The position numbers and the translations under genes were made by a program. From Bacteroidales bacterium UBA1035 (lineage in GTDB: Bacteria; Bacteroidota; Bacteroidia; Bacteroidales; Dysgonomonadaceae): a DNA stretch of 32,917 nt. Within the stretch, counting starts at the first letter, position 1, and the number at the start of each line of letters is the position of its first letter. Under the pieces are notes generated by a model that was not told the DNA's origin, ran no database searches, and saw only the letters and a program-made list of their open reading frames with translations. Positions 1-7,010 of this stretch are shown here, piece by piece. The stretch is taken from contig DCEG01000014.1 of NCBI GenBank assembly GCA_002316835.1, forward strand, positions 1 to 32,917. Direction: 5' to 3'.

Positions 1-93
1 TATGTCAGCTTCGAATGCGGTTGTCAGGGTGATCGTAAGGTAGTTGTACCCGCCGCGCTGGAATTGCTGCGCAAACAGTGGAAAGAAGCGTAA
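1..93 (+). CDS. C-terminal fragment, probable TIM-barrel sugar isomerase/epimerase
   Basis: Only the last 30 codons are in the window, open from base 1 to a TAA at 91-93. The tail begins YVSFECGCQGD and ends LLRKQWKEA. The hydrophobic strand followed by Glu resembles the last barrel strand of xylose-isomerase-like TIM-barrel proteins (AP endonuclease family 2 fold), and the same strand in the complete barrel protein at 19714-20682 reads GYIPIETLQ. That comparison is my reason for the call. The fragment is too short to be certain, and any other alpha/beta barrel enzyme is possible. A perfect hairpin lies about 50 bases downstream. Confidence 0.4.
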   Translation, partial: YVSFECGCQGDRKVVVPAALELLRKQWKEA

Positions 94-142
94 GAGAAAT
101 GACCGGTGTCGGATGACCAACGCCTGATGATGGATATAGTAT

Positions 143-171
143 TGAGGGCATCGCTTGAAGTGATGCCCTCA
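143..171 (+). terminator. Hairpin downstream of the partial CDS
   Basis: GAGGGCATC at 144-152 pairs perfectly with GATGCCCTC at 162-170, and T143/A171 extends the stem to 10 bp around a 9-base loop. The run that follows is A/T-rich but has no clean T-tract, so this may be a weak intrinsic terminator or an mRNA 3' end. It sits 50 bases after the stop codon. Confidence 0.5.
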
Positions 172-208
172 TTGATTATGGGGTATATAACAATAAAAGT
201 TTATTTCA

Positions 209-460
209 ATTCTTGTTTGCAGAAATGACTATTTCTTGCGGAGTGTAAGTGTTTTTGTTTGTCGCAAGAGTAATTAACTGTAAATTGCAGGCATTCCTGC
301 TTGTTGAAATAGCAATTTCCTGCGGAGCGTAGATGTTTCTCCTTGTCGGAAGAGCAATTTTCTGTAAATTGTAGGTATTCCTCCTTGTCGGAAGAGTAAC
401 TTCGTGTAGAGTGTAAGTGTTTTTGTTTGTGGAAATAGCAATTGTCTGTGATATGTAGCG
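209..460. repeat. Tandem array: six 42-bp units arranged as three 84-bp dimers
   Basis: Units start at 209, 251, 293, 335, 377 and 419 and all are exactly 42 bp; a partial seventh starts at 461. Units 1, 3 and 5 begin ATTCyTs and end in AGTGTAAGT-like sequence. Units 2, 4 and 6 begin GTTTyT and carry CTGTAAATTG-like 3' halves. The period is therefore an 84-bp dimer repeated three times, with substitutions but no length changes. Units 4 and 5 share the core CTCCTTGTCGGAAGAG, and units 2 and 6 share GTTTTTGTTTGT. There are no unique spacers, so it is not CRISPR. On the minus strand two frames stay open across it because 42 is a multiple of three. Confidence 0.85.
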
Positions 461-490
461 CTTTCGGTTCGCAAAAACACGCTTTTCCCG

Positions 491-635
491 ATTTTATTCT
501 ATTTTTGTACTTGCTTTCTAACTTTGTTCTAATGTTTAAATATAGATCCCGGACAGCCCCCACCGTTAATTTGTAATTGACGGTTTGTTTGATTGTTCCA
601 ATTTTATTCTATTTTTGTACCTGCATTTCTAACTT
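491..635 (+). repeat. Direct repeat of a promoter-containing block (491-524 and 601-635)
   Basis: Both copies begin ATTTTATTCTATTTTTGTAC and continue into yTGC(A)TTTCTAACTT, differing by one substitution and one inserted A over about 34 bases. The copies start 110 bases apart. Each contains the -7 word TATTTTTG (500-507 and 610-617), so the repeat duplicates a core promoter. Confidence 0.85.
588..617 (+). promoter_or_regulatory. Promoter of ccsA (TTTG-N18-TATTTTTG)
   Basis: TTTG at 588-591 and TATTTTTG at 610-617 fit the Bacteroidota -33/-7 pattern (TTTG, about 19 bases, TAnnTTTG) with an 18-base spacer. The predicted transcript start near 624 leaves a leader of under 20 bases before the ATG at 642. 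An upstream -7 copy at 500-507 has no clear -33 partner. Confidence 0.65.
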
Positions 636-641
636 CACAAT

Positions 642-3059
642 ATGGAAAAAATAAGACAAATTCTCGCATCATATAAGACAACGTTAGTCCTTTTACTTAT
701 CTACGCCTTTTTGATGGCTCTTGGTACGTTTATCGAAAAAGAAATGACTACTGAAGCAGCGAAGGTAATGGTTTATTATTCACCTATTTTCTTCTTTTTG
801 CAATTCCTGCTGGTCGTTAATTTCATCTTGACATTTATCGATCATCGATTTATTCAAAGGCGTAGATGGGCGCTCATTGTTATACACTTCGCGTTTATTG
901 TAATTCTGGCCGGTGCACTTACAACTCATGTTTTCGGGAAAGAGGGCACAATGCATATTCGTGAAGGTGAAACGAATAATGTAATGGTTATGCACACATC
1001 GAAAGGAGTGTTCACTGAGGAATTACCTTTTACATTGGAACTTGAGAAATTCAACTTGATTCGCTACCCCGGTTCCATGAGTCCTTCATCCTACGAAAGT
1101 GATTTGCGAATACATATCGATGGCGAAGTACGTGTAGCTAAAGTCTATATGAACAATGTACTGGACTTGAAAGGATATCGCTTTTTTCAGGCTTCATACG
1201 ATGAAGATGAGCAGGGTACAATTTTATCCGTAAATAAGGACGTGGCGGGACGAAACATCACTTACTTTGGGTATTTTTCTCTGATTATTGGATTTATTTT
1301 GATGTTTATTACACGAAATTCCCGATTACGGAAACTCGGACGTCAATTAAAAGAACTCAGAAGCAGCGCTACTTTGCTGGTCGTTTTTCTGGCAATTACG
1401 TTTAGTGCTAATGCGCAAGAATTTACAAGTCAAGCTGTTTTTCAGGCTGTCCAAAGAAATGCCGTTCCACTCGAACATACCGAAAAATTCGCTCAATTAT
1501 CGGTACAGTTCGCAGGCAGAACTATCCCGGTAAACACATTTTCATCAGAATTGCTGAGAAAGCTGCACAAAAGCAACAAAATAGGTAAACTCAACTCCGA
1601 TCAGTTTTTATTGGGAATACTTACATTTCCGCAAATGTGGATGCAGGTACCGTTTATTTCTAATTCCAATGAGGAATTGGCAAAAACATTTCAGTTATCC
1701 GAGAAATACTTTTCGTATGCACAGGTTTTTGACGACAGTGGAAGTTACAAACTTCTTACACGGGTAAACGAAGCATATCACAAGCCTGAGTCGGAAAGAA
1801 ATCAATTCGATAATGACATTATAAAACTTGATGAAAAAATAAATATCCTTTTCCTGTTGTTGAACTCCAAACTAATGGCACTTTTCCCAAAAGCTGATGA
1901 TCCTAACCACACGTGGTATGCACCCGGTGATGATCTGACGGGTTTTTCCAGGGAAGATTCTTTGTTTATTTCACGCTCTTTACCGTTGTATTTATCAGAA
2001 GTGAGCCGGTCATTGGAGAGTGGCGACTGGCAGCAACCCAACGCTATAGTTGATTCAATAGCGAGCTTTCAGCAAAAAGCAGATGTTTCGGGCCACATAA
2101 ATCTTAAGAAAATCCAACAAGAAATCAGTTACAACAAGCAAAATATTTTTGGGAAAACCCGTTCAGGATATTTTCTCCTGGGAATTTTACTTCTTATTTT
2201 GGCCTTTTTAAGGCTTTTCAGAAATGCTAAATGGACAAATATTTTGTACAAAATACTTGTTTTGGGTGTTTTTCTGATGTTTCTATACCATACTTACGGA
2301 TTGGCATTGCGCTGGTATATATCGGGATACGCTCCATGGAGCAATTCCTACGAATCGATGGTTTATGTAGCCTGGGCTACAATTCTCGCGGGTTTGATTT
2401 TCGGAAGAAAGAGTGACCTTACAATGGCAACAGCTACTATTTTTGGTGGAATAATTCTTCTTGTATCGGGATTGAACTGGATGGAGCCCCAAATTACAAC
2501 ACTCGTTCCCGTGCTAAAATCTCCATGGTTAATGTTTCATGTTGCCATAACGATAGCTGCATACGGATTTTTTGGGATAAGTCTATTGTTGGGGTTGTCC
2601 AATCTTATCATTATGAGTATCACTAAAAAAGATATTGCGATGCTGCGAATTAAGGAACTGACCATTATCAACAATATGTCTTTGCTGGTTGGATTGGCTT
2701 TGATGACTATCGGCACATTTTTGGGAGGTATATGGGCAAACGAATCGTGGGGACGTTACTGGAGCTGGGATCCTAAGGAAACCTGGGCACTTATCACCGT
2801 TGTTATTTATGCCATTGTTACTCACGTTCATCTGGTAAAGAGATTAAACAATTATTGGTTCTTCAACTTATCGTCGGTAGTTGCGTTTGGTTCGGTAATA
2901 ATGACCTATTTAGGTGTAAATTATCTTCTAAGTGGTTTACATTCATACGGAGAGAACGAAGGTGTTTCAGCCATGTTTGTTTATCTGTATGTGATTCTGG
3001 CTGTTGTAGTTGTTTTAGCATTTATTTCCTACAGAGGGTTTAAGAGATTCAGAAATTAG
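642..3059 (+). CDS. ccsA: Fused ResB/CcsA cytochrome c biogenesis protein
   Basis: This 805-residue membrane protein exports heme and attaches it to apocytochromes c on the outer face of the inner membrane (System II). The N-terminal ResB-like part has hydrophobic segments near residues 12-32, 48-66 and 76-93. A central, largely extracytoplasmic region runs from about 258 to 505. The C-terminal CcsA part carries the WWD heme-handling motif (WGRYWSWDPKETW, residues 703-715) and candidate heme-ligand histidines H550 (YHTYG) and H767 (SGLHSYG). Single-chain ResB-CcsA fusions are usual in Bacteroidales. The ATG lies just downstream of a good promoter. The Gfo/Idh gene follows after 33 bases but is functionally unrelated. 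Confidence 0.93.
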   Translation: MEKIRQILASYKTTLVLLLIYAFLMALGTFIEKEMTTEAAKVMVYYSPIFFFLQFLLVVNFILTFIDHRFIQRRRWALIVIHFAFIVILAGALTTHVFGKEGTMHIREGETNNVMVMHTSKGVFTEELPFTLELEKFNLIRYPGSMSPSSYESDLRIHIDGEVRVAKVYMNNVLDLKGYRFFQASYDEDEQGTILSVNKDVAGRNITYFGYFSLIIGFILMFITRNSRLRKLGRQLKELRSSATLLVVFLAITFSANAQEFTSQAVFQAVQRNAVPLEHTEKFAQLSVQFAGRTIPVNTFSSELLRKLHKSNKIGKLNSDQFLLGILTFPQMWMQVPFISNSNEELAKTFQLSEKYFSYAQVFDDSGSYKLLTRVNEAYHKPESERNQFDNDIIKLDEKINILFLLLNSKLMALFPKADDPNHTWYAPGDDLTGFSREDSLFISRSLPLYLSEVSRSLESGDWQQPNAIVDSIASFQQKADVSGHINLKKIQQEISYNKQNIFGKTRSGYFLLGILLLILAFLRLFRNAKWTNILYKILVLGVFLMFLYHTYGLALRWYISGYAPWSNSYESMVYVAWATILAGLIFGRKSDLTMATATIFGGIILLVSGLNWMEPQITTLVPVLKSPWLMFHVAITIAAYGFFGISLLLGLSNLIIMSITKKDIAMLRIKELTIINNMSLLVGLALMTIGTFLGGIWANESWGRYWSWDPKETWALITVVIYAIVTHVHLVKRLNNYWFFNLSSVVAFGSVIMTYLGVNYLLSGLHSYGENEGVSAMFVYLYVILAVVVVLAFISYRGFKRFRN

Positions 3060-3092
3060 TAATTTGTAATTACCAATTAGAAATTTAAAGTT

Positions 3093-4073
3093 ATGATCAA
3101 CTGGGGTTTTATCGGTTGCGGAAACGTAACGGAAAAAAAAAGCGGACCTGCTTTTCGCAAAGTCGATGGTTCGGATGTAGTGGCTGTAATGCGCCGTGAT
3201 GAAGAACTGGTAAAGGATTATGCACAGCGGCACAATATCAGAAAATGGTATTTCAATGCGTATGAGTTGATAAACGATACAGAAGTAAATGCTGTATATG
3301 TTTCCACTCCTCCCGGATCGCATGCCGAGTATGCCATTGCGGCTATGAAAGTAGGGAAACCGGTTTATGTAGAAAAACCGATGGCTGCCTCATATGAAGA
3401 ATGTGTAGCGATGTCTGAAGTGGCGGAAAAAACAGGTGTGCCTTGTTTTATTGCTTATTATCGCCGTACGTTACCTTATTTTTTACGTGTGAAACAGTTA
3501 GTGGATAGCGGTGAAATAGGAGAGATCCTCGAAGTGAAAATACAGTTTGTTATTCCGCCGTATGAAACCGATTTAAGTCGTGAAACACTCCCCTGGCGGG
3601 TGAAAAAAGAAATTGCCGGAGCCGGATATTTCTATGATCTGGCATCGCATCAACTGGACTATCTTGATTTTATTTTCGGTGAGATCACCGAAGTGAGCGG
3701 AACGGCTAAAAACGTTGCCGGGCTGTATGATGTGGAAGATACAGTAGAGGGCGAGTGGATGCATGAACGAGGGGTAAAAGGCAGAGGACATTGGGAGTTT
3801 GCAGCATCCGTAAACGAGAGAACTGATGAAATCGAGATTATCGGCTCAAAAGGAACAATCCGGTTTTCTACGTTTCATTTTACACCGATCGTACTTAATA
3901 ACGCCTCCGGCGATAAAATCCTTACCGAAGAAAATCCCGAAAATATTCAGTTTTACCTAATCCAAAGCATTGTAAACTATCTAAACGGTAACGGCGATTA
4001 TCCCGTTAGCGATTTTCGTTCCGCTACACGGACAAATTGGGTGATGGATAAGATGTTGGGAAACATCATTTGA
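3093..4073 (+). CDS. Gfo/Idh/MocA family NAD(P)-dependent oxidoreductase
   Basis: This 326-residue protein has an N-terminal Rossmann fold with GCGNVT at residues 8-13, the family EKP motif at 94-96 (conserved Lys) and a DxxxHxxD-type catalytic segment (D182, H186 in YDLASHQLDY). These features define sugar or cyclitol dehydrogenases of the Gfo/Idh/MocA family; the substrate cannot be read from the sequence. There is no signal peptide, so it should be cytoplasmic. It follows ccsA by 33 bases with no -7 element of its own, so readthrough is likely. Gfo/Idh enzymes are common partners of DUF1080 3-keto-sugar hydrolases, two of which occur later in this window. Confidence 0.9.
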   Translation: MINWGFIGCGNVTEKKSGPAFRKVDGSDVVAVMRRDEELVKDYAQRHNIRKWYFNAYELINDTEVNAVYVSTPPGSHAEYAIAAMKVGKPVYVEKPMAASYEECVAMSEVAEKTGVPCFIAYYRRTLPYFLRVKQLVDSGEIGEILEVKIQFVIPPYETDLSRETLPWRVKKEIAGAGYFYDLASHQLDYLDFIFGEITEVSGTAKNVAGLYDVEDTVEGEWMHERGVKGRGHWEFAASVNERTDEIEIIGSKGTIRFSTFHFTPIVLNNASGDKILTEENPENIQFYLIQSIVNYLNGNGDYPVSDFRSATRTNWVMDKMLGNII

Positions 4074-4085
4074 AGGTTATGTTTG

Positions 4086-4168
4086 TTGTCATCCTGAACG
4101 AAATGTCAATGGAGTGAAGAATCTACATTCCTGTCAAAATAGATTTTTCACTTCGTTCAAAATGACAA
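4086..4168. repeat. Palindromic intergenic element between convergent genes
   Basis: The left arm (4086-4123) and right arm (4141-4168) are inverted copies. The arm core is TGAACGAA-GTGAAgAATCT, but the left arm carries an 11-base insertion between TGAACGAA and GTGAAGAATCT. The element ends in A/T homopolymer runs (4167-4180) and sits between the stops of the Gfo/Idh gene (4073) and the tlpA-like gene (4180), where it could end transcription from both sides. A right-arm-only copy occurs at 7971-8003. Confidence 0.75.
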
Positions 4169-4179
4169 AAAAAGTTTTT

Positions 4180-4773
4180 TTACTCTTTCAACAACCCATC
4201 AATCGTATCGGTAACTTTTTTGCTGTTCCAATCGGCAGCACCTACTTTTCGAATGGTAATATCTCCGCTTTTTCCGATCAAAAAAGTGATGGGAATGGTA
4301 TTGGAAGCCAGTTGTTGGGGTGGGGCTGACTGAACATAATACACCGGCAGATCATATCCTTTATCGGCCATGAATTTATCCACCGTAGATTTAGGGTCGG
4401 TGGTAGCAAACACAAATTCTATATCGGGATTATTCCTGTACTTGTTGTAAAGCTCCTGTATAACTGGCATCTCGGCAATACAGGGCGGGCACCATGTTGC
4501 CCATGTATTCAGGAAGACTACTTTTCCTTGTGACTGACTAAAATCGAAAGGCTGGCCATTATTATCGGTAAGCTGCCAGCGATAATCAGTTAACTTTTCG
4601 CGTTTTTCCACTTTTTGCACTGATGGTGTAAATGTAGCCATGAGTTTACTTGTCCATAATTTCAGTTTACTACCTACGGGTGTAAATAAAACAAGGGCAA
4701 TCAGCCCGATAAAAATTATATTTGAAATCCACGATTTCTTCTTGTCGGTTTTTGGGGTTGTTTTCTCAGCCAT
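4180..4773 (-). CDS. TlpA/ResA-like membrane-anchored thioredoxin
   Basis: From the ATG at 4773 the protein is 197 residues: a short cytoplasmic tail rich in Lys and Thr, one hydrophobic segment at about 15-33, and a periplasmic thioredoxin fold with the redox motif WCPPC (Cys at 95 and 98) followed by AEMP, typical of TlpA/ResA. It should reduce disulfides outside the membrane, for example in apocytochromes, which suits the ccsA gene 1.1 kb away, although the two are convergent. A TTG five codons upstream (4788) also opens the frame, but it overlaps a TACTTTG promoter-like word, so I prefer the ATG. Confidence 0.85.
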   Translation of the reverse strand: MAEKTTPKTDKKKSWISNIIFIGLIALVLFTPVGSKLKLWTSKLMATFTPSVQKVEKREKLTDYRWQLTDNNGQPFDFSQSQGKVVFLNTWATWCPPCIAEMPVIQELYNKYRNNPDIEFVFATTDPKSTVDKFMADKGYDLPVYYVQSAPPQQLASNTIPITFLIGKSGDITIRKVGAADWNSKKVTDTIDGLLKE

Positions 4774-4783
4774 TTTATTAACT

Positions 4784-4790
4784 TTCAAAG
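4784..4790 (-). promoter_or_regulatory. Possible -7 element of the tlpA-like gene
   Basis: The minus strand reads TACTTTG, one base shorter than TAnnTTTG, 10 bases upstream of the ATG at 4773. The spacing is tight and I see no -33 box, so this is tentative; its main value is in disfavouring the TTG start. Confidence 0.3.
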
Positions 4791-4896
4791 TAGAACGTAT
4801 TTTTCAACGGAAAGTTTACGTGGAAGTTAAAAGGAATATTTAAATGTGCGGTTGCAAAGGTTTTTTTCATTGAAATGAATTAAAAACTTATCATTA

Positions 4897-4925
4897 CAAA
4901 AATTACCGGATCACAGATCCGGTAA
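4897..4925 (-). terminator. Intrinsic terminator downstream of the uracil permease gene
   Basis: TTACCGGATC (4903-4912) and GATCCGGTAA (4916-4925) form a perfect 10-bp stem with a 3-base loop. Read on the minus strand the stem is followed directly by TTTTTG, a classical intrinsic terminator for transcription leaving the permease gene. A second hairpin lies between it and the stop codon. Confidence 0.85.
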
Positions 4926-4936
4926 GTCAATTACTC

Positions 4937-4973
4937 ATCAAGCACCAAATAACCCGGTTATCTGATGCTTGAT
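4937..4973 (-). terminator. Second hairpin in the uracil permease 3' region
   Basis: ATCAAGCA at 4937-4944 pairs with TGCTTGAT at 4966-4973, and the interior (ATAACC/GGTTAT) continues the helix with two mismatches, giving an almost fully paired 37-base hairpin 24 bases after the stop. There is no T-tract behind it, so it may stabilise the mRNA 3' end ahead of the true terminator at 4897-4925. Confidence 0.6.
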
Positions 4974-4997
4974 TTTATCTTTTATTGATAAAGTTTT

Positions 4998-6221
4998 TTA
5001 GTTTAATTTTTCTGTTTCTTCATTTACCAATTCTTCTTTCGTCCTTGGCAAAATCAGATTAAGGAGTACTCCGACCATAGCCGCCAAGCCGATTCCGGCA
5101 AAAGTGAAATTACCTACTTTCAGTATCGCTCCGCCAATTCCGGTTGTCAGAATAAGTGATGCAATGATTAGGTTACGAGTAACACTCATATCGGTTTTGT
5201 TCTGTATCATATTGTTAACTCCCGTTGCGGCAATCATACCGAAAAGAAGCAGCATAATTCCACCTAATACCGCGTTGGGAATAGTTTTCAGGAAAACGCT
5301 TATTTTCCCGACCAACGAGAATAAAATACCTGTGATGGCCGCAATTCTAAATACAACCGGATCAGTCACTTTAGTAAGGATCATGGCGCCCGTTACTTCG
5401 GAATATGTGGTTACGGGAGGTCCGCCGATGAGTCCTGCAATACTACAGGCGATTCCATCGCCAAACATCGTTCTGTGCAAACCGGGATCTTTCACAAAGT
5501 CTTTTCCCGTTACCTGATTCACGGCATAAACATCACCAATATGCTCAATAACCGGCGCAATGGCAACTGGAGCCATAAACAAAATGGCTTCCCACGAAAA
5601 CTGCGGAGTAACAAATTTCGGAAAACTTAACCACGGCGCAGTAGCTATAGCAGAAAAATCGATTTTTCCCATCAGCATGGCAGCAATGTAGCCAACAATA
5701 ATCCCGCTAAATATCGGAATCAGCTTTAGCAGACCCTTGGCAAACATACTTACAATAATGGCCGTTACCAGCGATATAAGTGCCAGTAGCCAATCTTCGG
5801 CAGCCATATTAACTCCTGTACCGGAAAGTGAAAGTCCGATAAGCATAATCACCGGGCCGATAACCACAGGCGGAAATAATCTTTTTATAAATCCTATTCC
5901 CTGCCATTTTACCAGGGCGCTCATCAGAAAATAAACGGCACCAACGGCAACCAATCCTGACAATGTTCCGGGTAATCCATATAATTCGGTAGCTTTAATG
6001 ATGGGAGCAATAAAAGCGAAACTGCTGCCCAAAAAAATAGGAACAATGCCTTTCGTCACCAAATGAAAGATCAATGTTCCAATTCCGGCGGTGAATAACG
6101 CTGTAGAGGGATCCAACCCAACTAAAAGAGGTACTAAAACGGTGGCTCCGAAAGCCACAAAAAGAAACTGAACCCCAACCACAGTTTTTGACAGGGGCGT
6201 AAGTGTTTTTACATTTTCCAT
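4998..6221 (-). CDS. uraA: Uracil/xanthine permease, NCS2 family
   Basis: This 407-residue polytopic inner-membrane symporter probably imports uracil. It aligns by eye with E. coli UraA: GATVLVPLLVGL at 25-36, GSSFAFIAP at 65-73, and the two substrate/proton-binding glutamates E226 (VIEHIGD) and E275 (TTYSEVTGA) followed by the small-residue loop. The family is about 400-430 residues, so it is complete. A GTG at 6251 would add 10 residues, but a TAACTTTG -7 element at 6253-6260 puts the transcript start at or below that codon, so I chose the ATG at 6221. Xanthine specificity cannot be excluded. It complements the pyrimidine genes pyrK-pyrD at 29344-31016. Confidence 0.9.
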   Translation of the reverse strand: MENVKTLTPLSKTVVGVQFLFVAFGATVLVPLLVGLDPSTALFTAGIGTLIFHLVTKGIVPIFLGSSFAFIAPIIKATELYGLPGTLSGLVAVGAVYFLMSALVKWQGIGFIKRLFPPVVIGPVIMLIGLSLSGTGVNMAAEDWLLALISLVTAIIVSMFAKGLLKLIPIFSGIIVGYIAAMLMGKIDFSAIATAPWLSFPKFVTPQFSWEAILFMAPVAIAPVIEHIGDVYAVNQVTGKDFVKDPGLHRTMFGDGIACSIAGLIGGPPVTTYSEVTGAMILTKVTDPVVFRIAAITGILFSLVGKISVFLKTIPNAVLGGIMLLLFGMIAATGVNNMIQNKTDMSVTRNLIIASLILTTGIGGAILKVGNFTFAGIGLAAMVGVLLNLILPRTKEELVNEETEKLN

Positions 6222-6252
6222 GCTAAAAAGAATATTGTTTTTTTGATTCACG

Positions 6253-6260
6253 CAAAGTTA
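6253..6260 (-). promoter_or_regulatory. -7 element of the uracil permease gene (TAACTTTG)
   Basis: The minus strand reads TAACTTTG, an exact TAnnTTTG match. The expected transcript start near 6246 leaves about 25 bases before the ATG at 6221. No convincing TTTG lies at the -33 distance. Confidence 0.6.
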
Positions 6261-6385
6261 ACTTATTTATCGAAATTTTTGGTTAAATCTGCATCTGATT
6301 TGTGAAAAAAACAGGTGAAATATGCAACATTTATCACATCGTAAAACTTCCGACTTTCGGCTTCCGACTTCTGACTTTTTTTAGT

Positions 6386-6393
6386 TACTTTTG
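6386..6393 (+). promoter_or_regulatory. -7 element of the DUF4199 gene (TACTTTTG)
   Basis: Exact TAnnTTTG match 18 bases upstream of the ATG at 6412. It overlaps the TTG at 6391 that would otherwise extend the reading frame. The expected -33 area is filled by a low-complexity run of CTTCCGACTT-type words (6346-6380). Confidence 0.6.
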
Positions 6394-6411
6394 TGGATTA
6401 AAAAGTTATAT

Positions 6412-6963
6412 ATGCAGGAAGATAAGAGTCAGTTAATGAATTATGCCATGTATGGCGGTATTTTTTTGGGTTTGTTCTGGATGGTGAAGTATCTTTTTGT
6501 GATAGGTTCAACCCAAATGCCGGCTTTGAATTTTATCGGATCATTTTTGACTATCGGTACTCCGCTTATACTTTTTTATTATCTCAAGAAGTACAAAACC
6601 GATATCGTAAGCAGTGATATAAGTTATTGGCACGGAGTTCAATTCGGAATAATGCTATTCTTTTTTGCATCACTTTTAGAAGCAGTAATTGTTTTCGTAC
6701 ATATTACGTGGATTGATACGGCGTTTGTGGGAAAACTATATGAGAATATGATCGAAACCGTAAAAACGATGAATTTGAGCGAGAGAATGGTGAATTCCAT
6801 GGAAAATCAGCCGTTGCCAACAACCGTAAATTATATTCTCAGCAACGTGATTTTGGCTGATGTTTTTATCGGACTGATTTTATCGTTGTTTATTGTGCCG
6901 ATGACGCTGCGGTTAACACCGAAAAACGTGAAAGAAACTGTAAGTCAGATTAAAGAAGATTGA
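6412..6963 (+). CDS. DUF4199 family integral membrane protein
   Basis: This 183-residue protein has four hydrophobic segments, roughly at residues 11-30, 40-57, 75-97 and 148-168, with a charged loop between the third and fourth. It resembles the Bacteroidota DUF4199 family, whose function is unknown. A DUF4199 gene directly upstream of a GT2 glycosyltransferase is a familiar pairing in this phylum, and here the GT2 gene starts 47 bases after the stop, so an envelope-glycan role is a reasonable inference only. The ATG at 6412 is preferred over a TTG at 6391 because the latter lies inside the -7 element. Confidence 0.8.
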   Translation: MQEDKSQLMNYAMYGGIFLGLFWMVKYLFVIGSTQMPALNFIGSFLTIGTPLILFYYLKKYKTDIVSSDISYWHGVQFGIMLFFFASLLEAVIVFVHITWIDTAFVGKLYENMIETVKTMNLSERMVNSMENQPLPTTVNYILSNVILADVFIGLILSLFIVPMTLRLTPKNVKETVSQIKED

Positions 6964-7010
6964 ATAAGATATTTTAATCGTAATTCGTAAATCTAAAATC
7001 GTAAATTGAT

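Larger units (their letters stand above)
172..641. other. Gene-free region before ccsA
   Basis: About 470 bases without a convincing gene. It holds the 42-bp repeat array (209-460), then two near-identical promoter-containing blocks (491-524 and 601-635), with a 10-bp stem hairpin (562-584, arms ACCGTTAATT and AATTGACGGT with one G-T pair) just upstream of the second block. A minus-strand frame at 201-563 opens only from GTG and simply translates the repeats. Confidence 0.7.

Noticed and set aside
209..460. Possible CRISPR array
   Set aside because: Units abut one another with no unique spacers, repeats are degenerate, and no cas genes are present.
201..563. 120-codon minus-strand frame over the 42-bp repeats
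   Set aside because: It starts only from GTG, has no ribosome or promoter signal, and its content is the translated tandem repeat; a second overlapping frame is open for the same reason. Kept as a repeat, with the coding option noted in the findings.
5104..5517. 137-codon plus-strand frame inside the uracil permease gene
   Set aside because: It is antisense to a clearly conserved transporter and has no recognisable domain.
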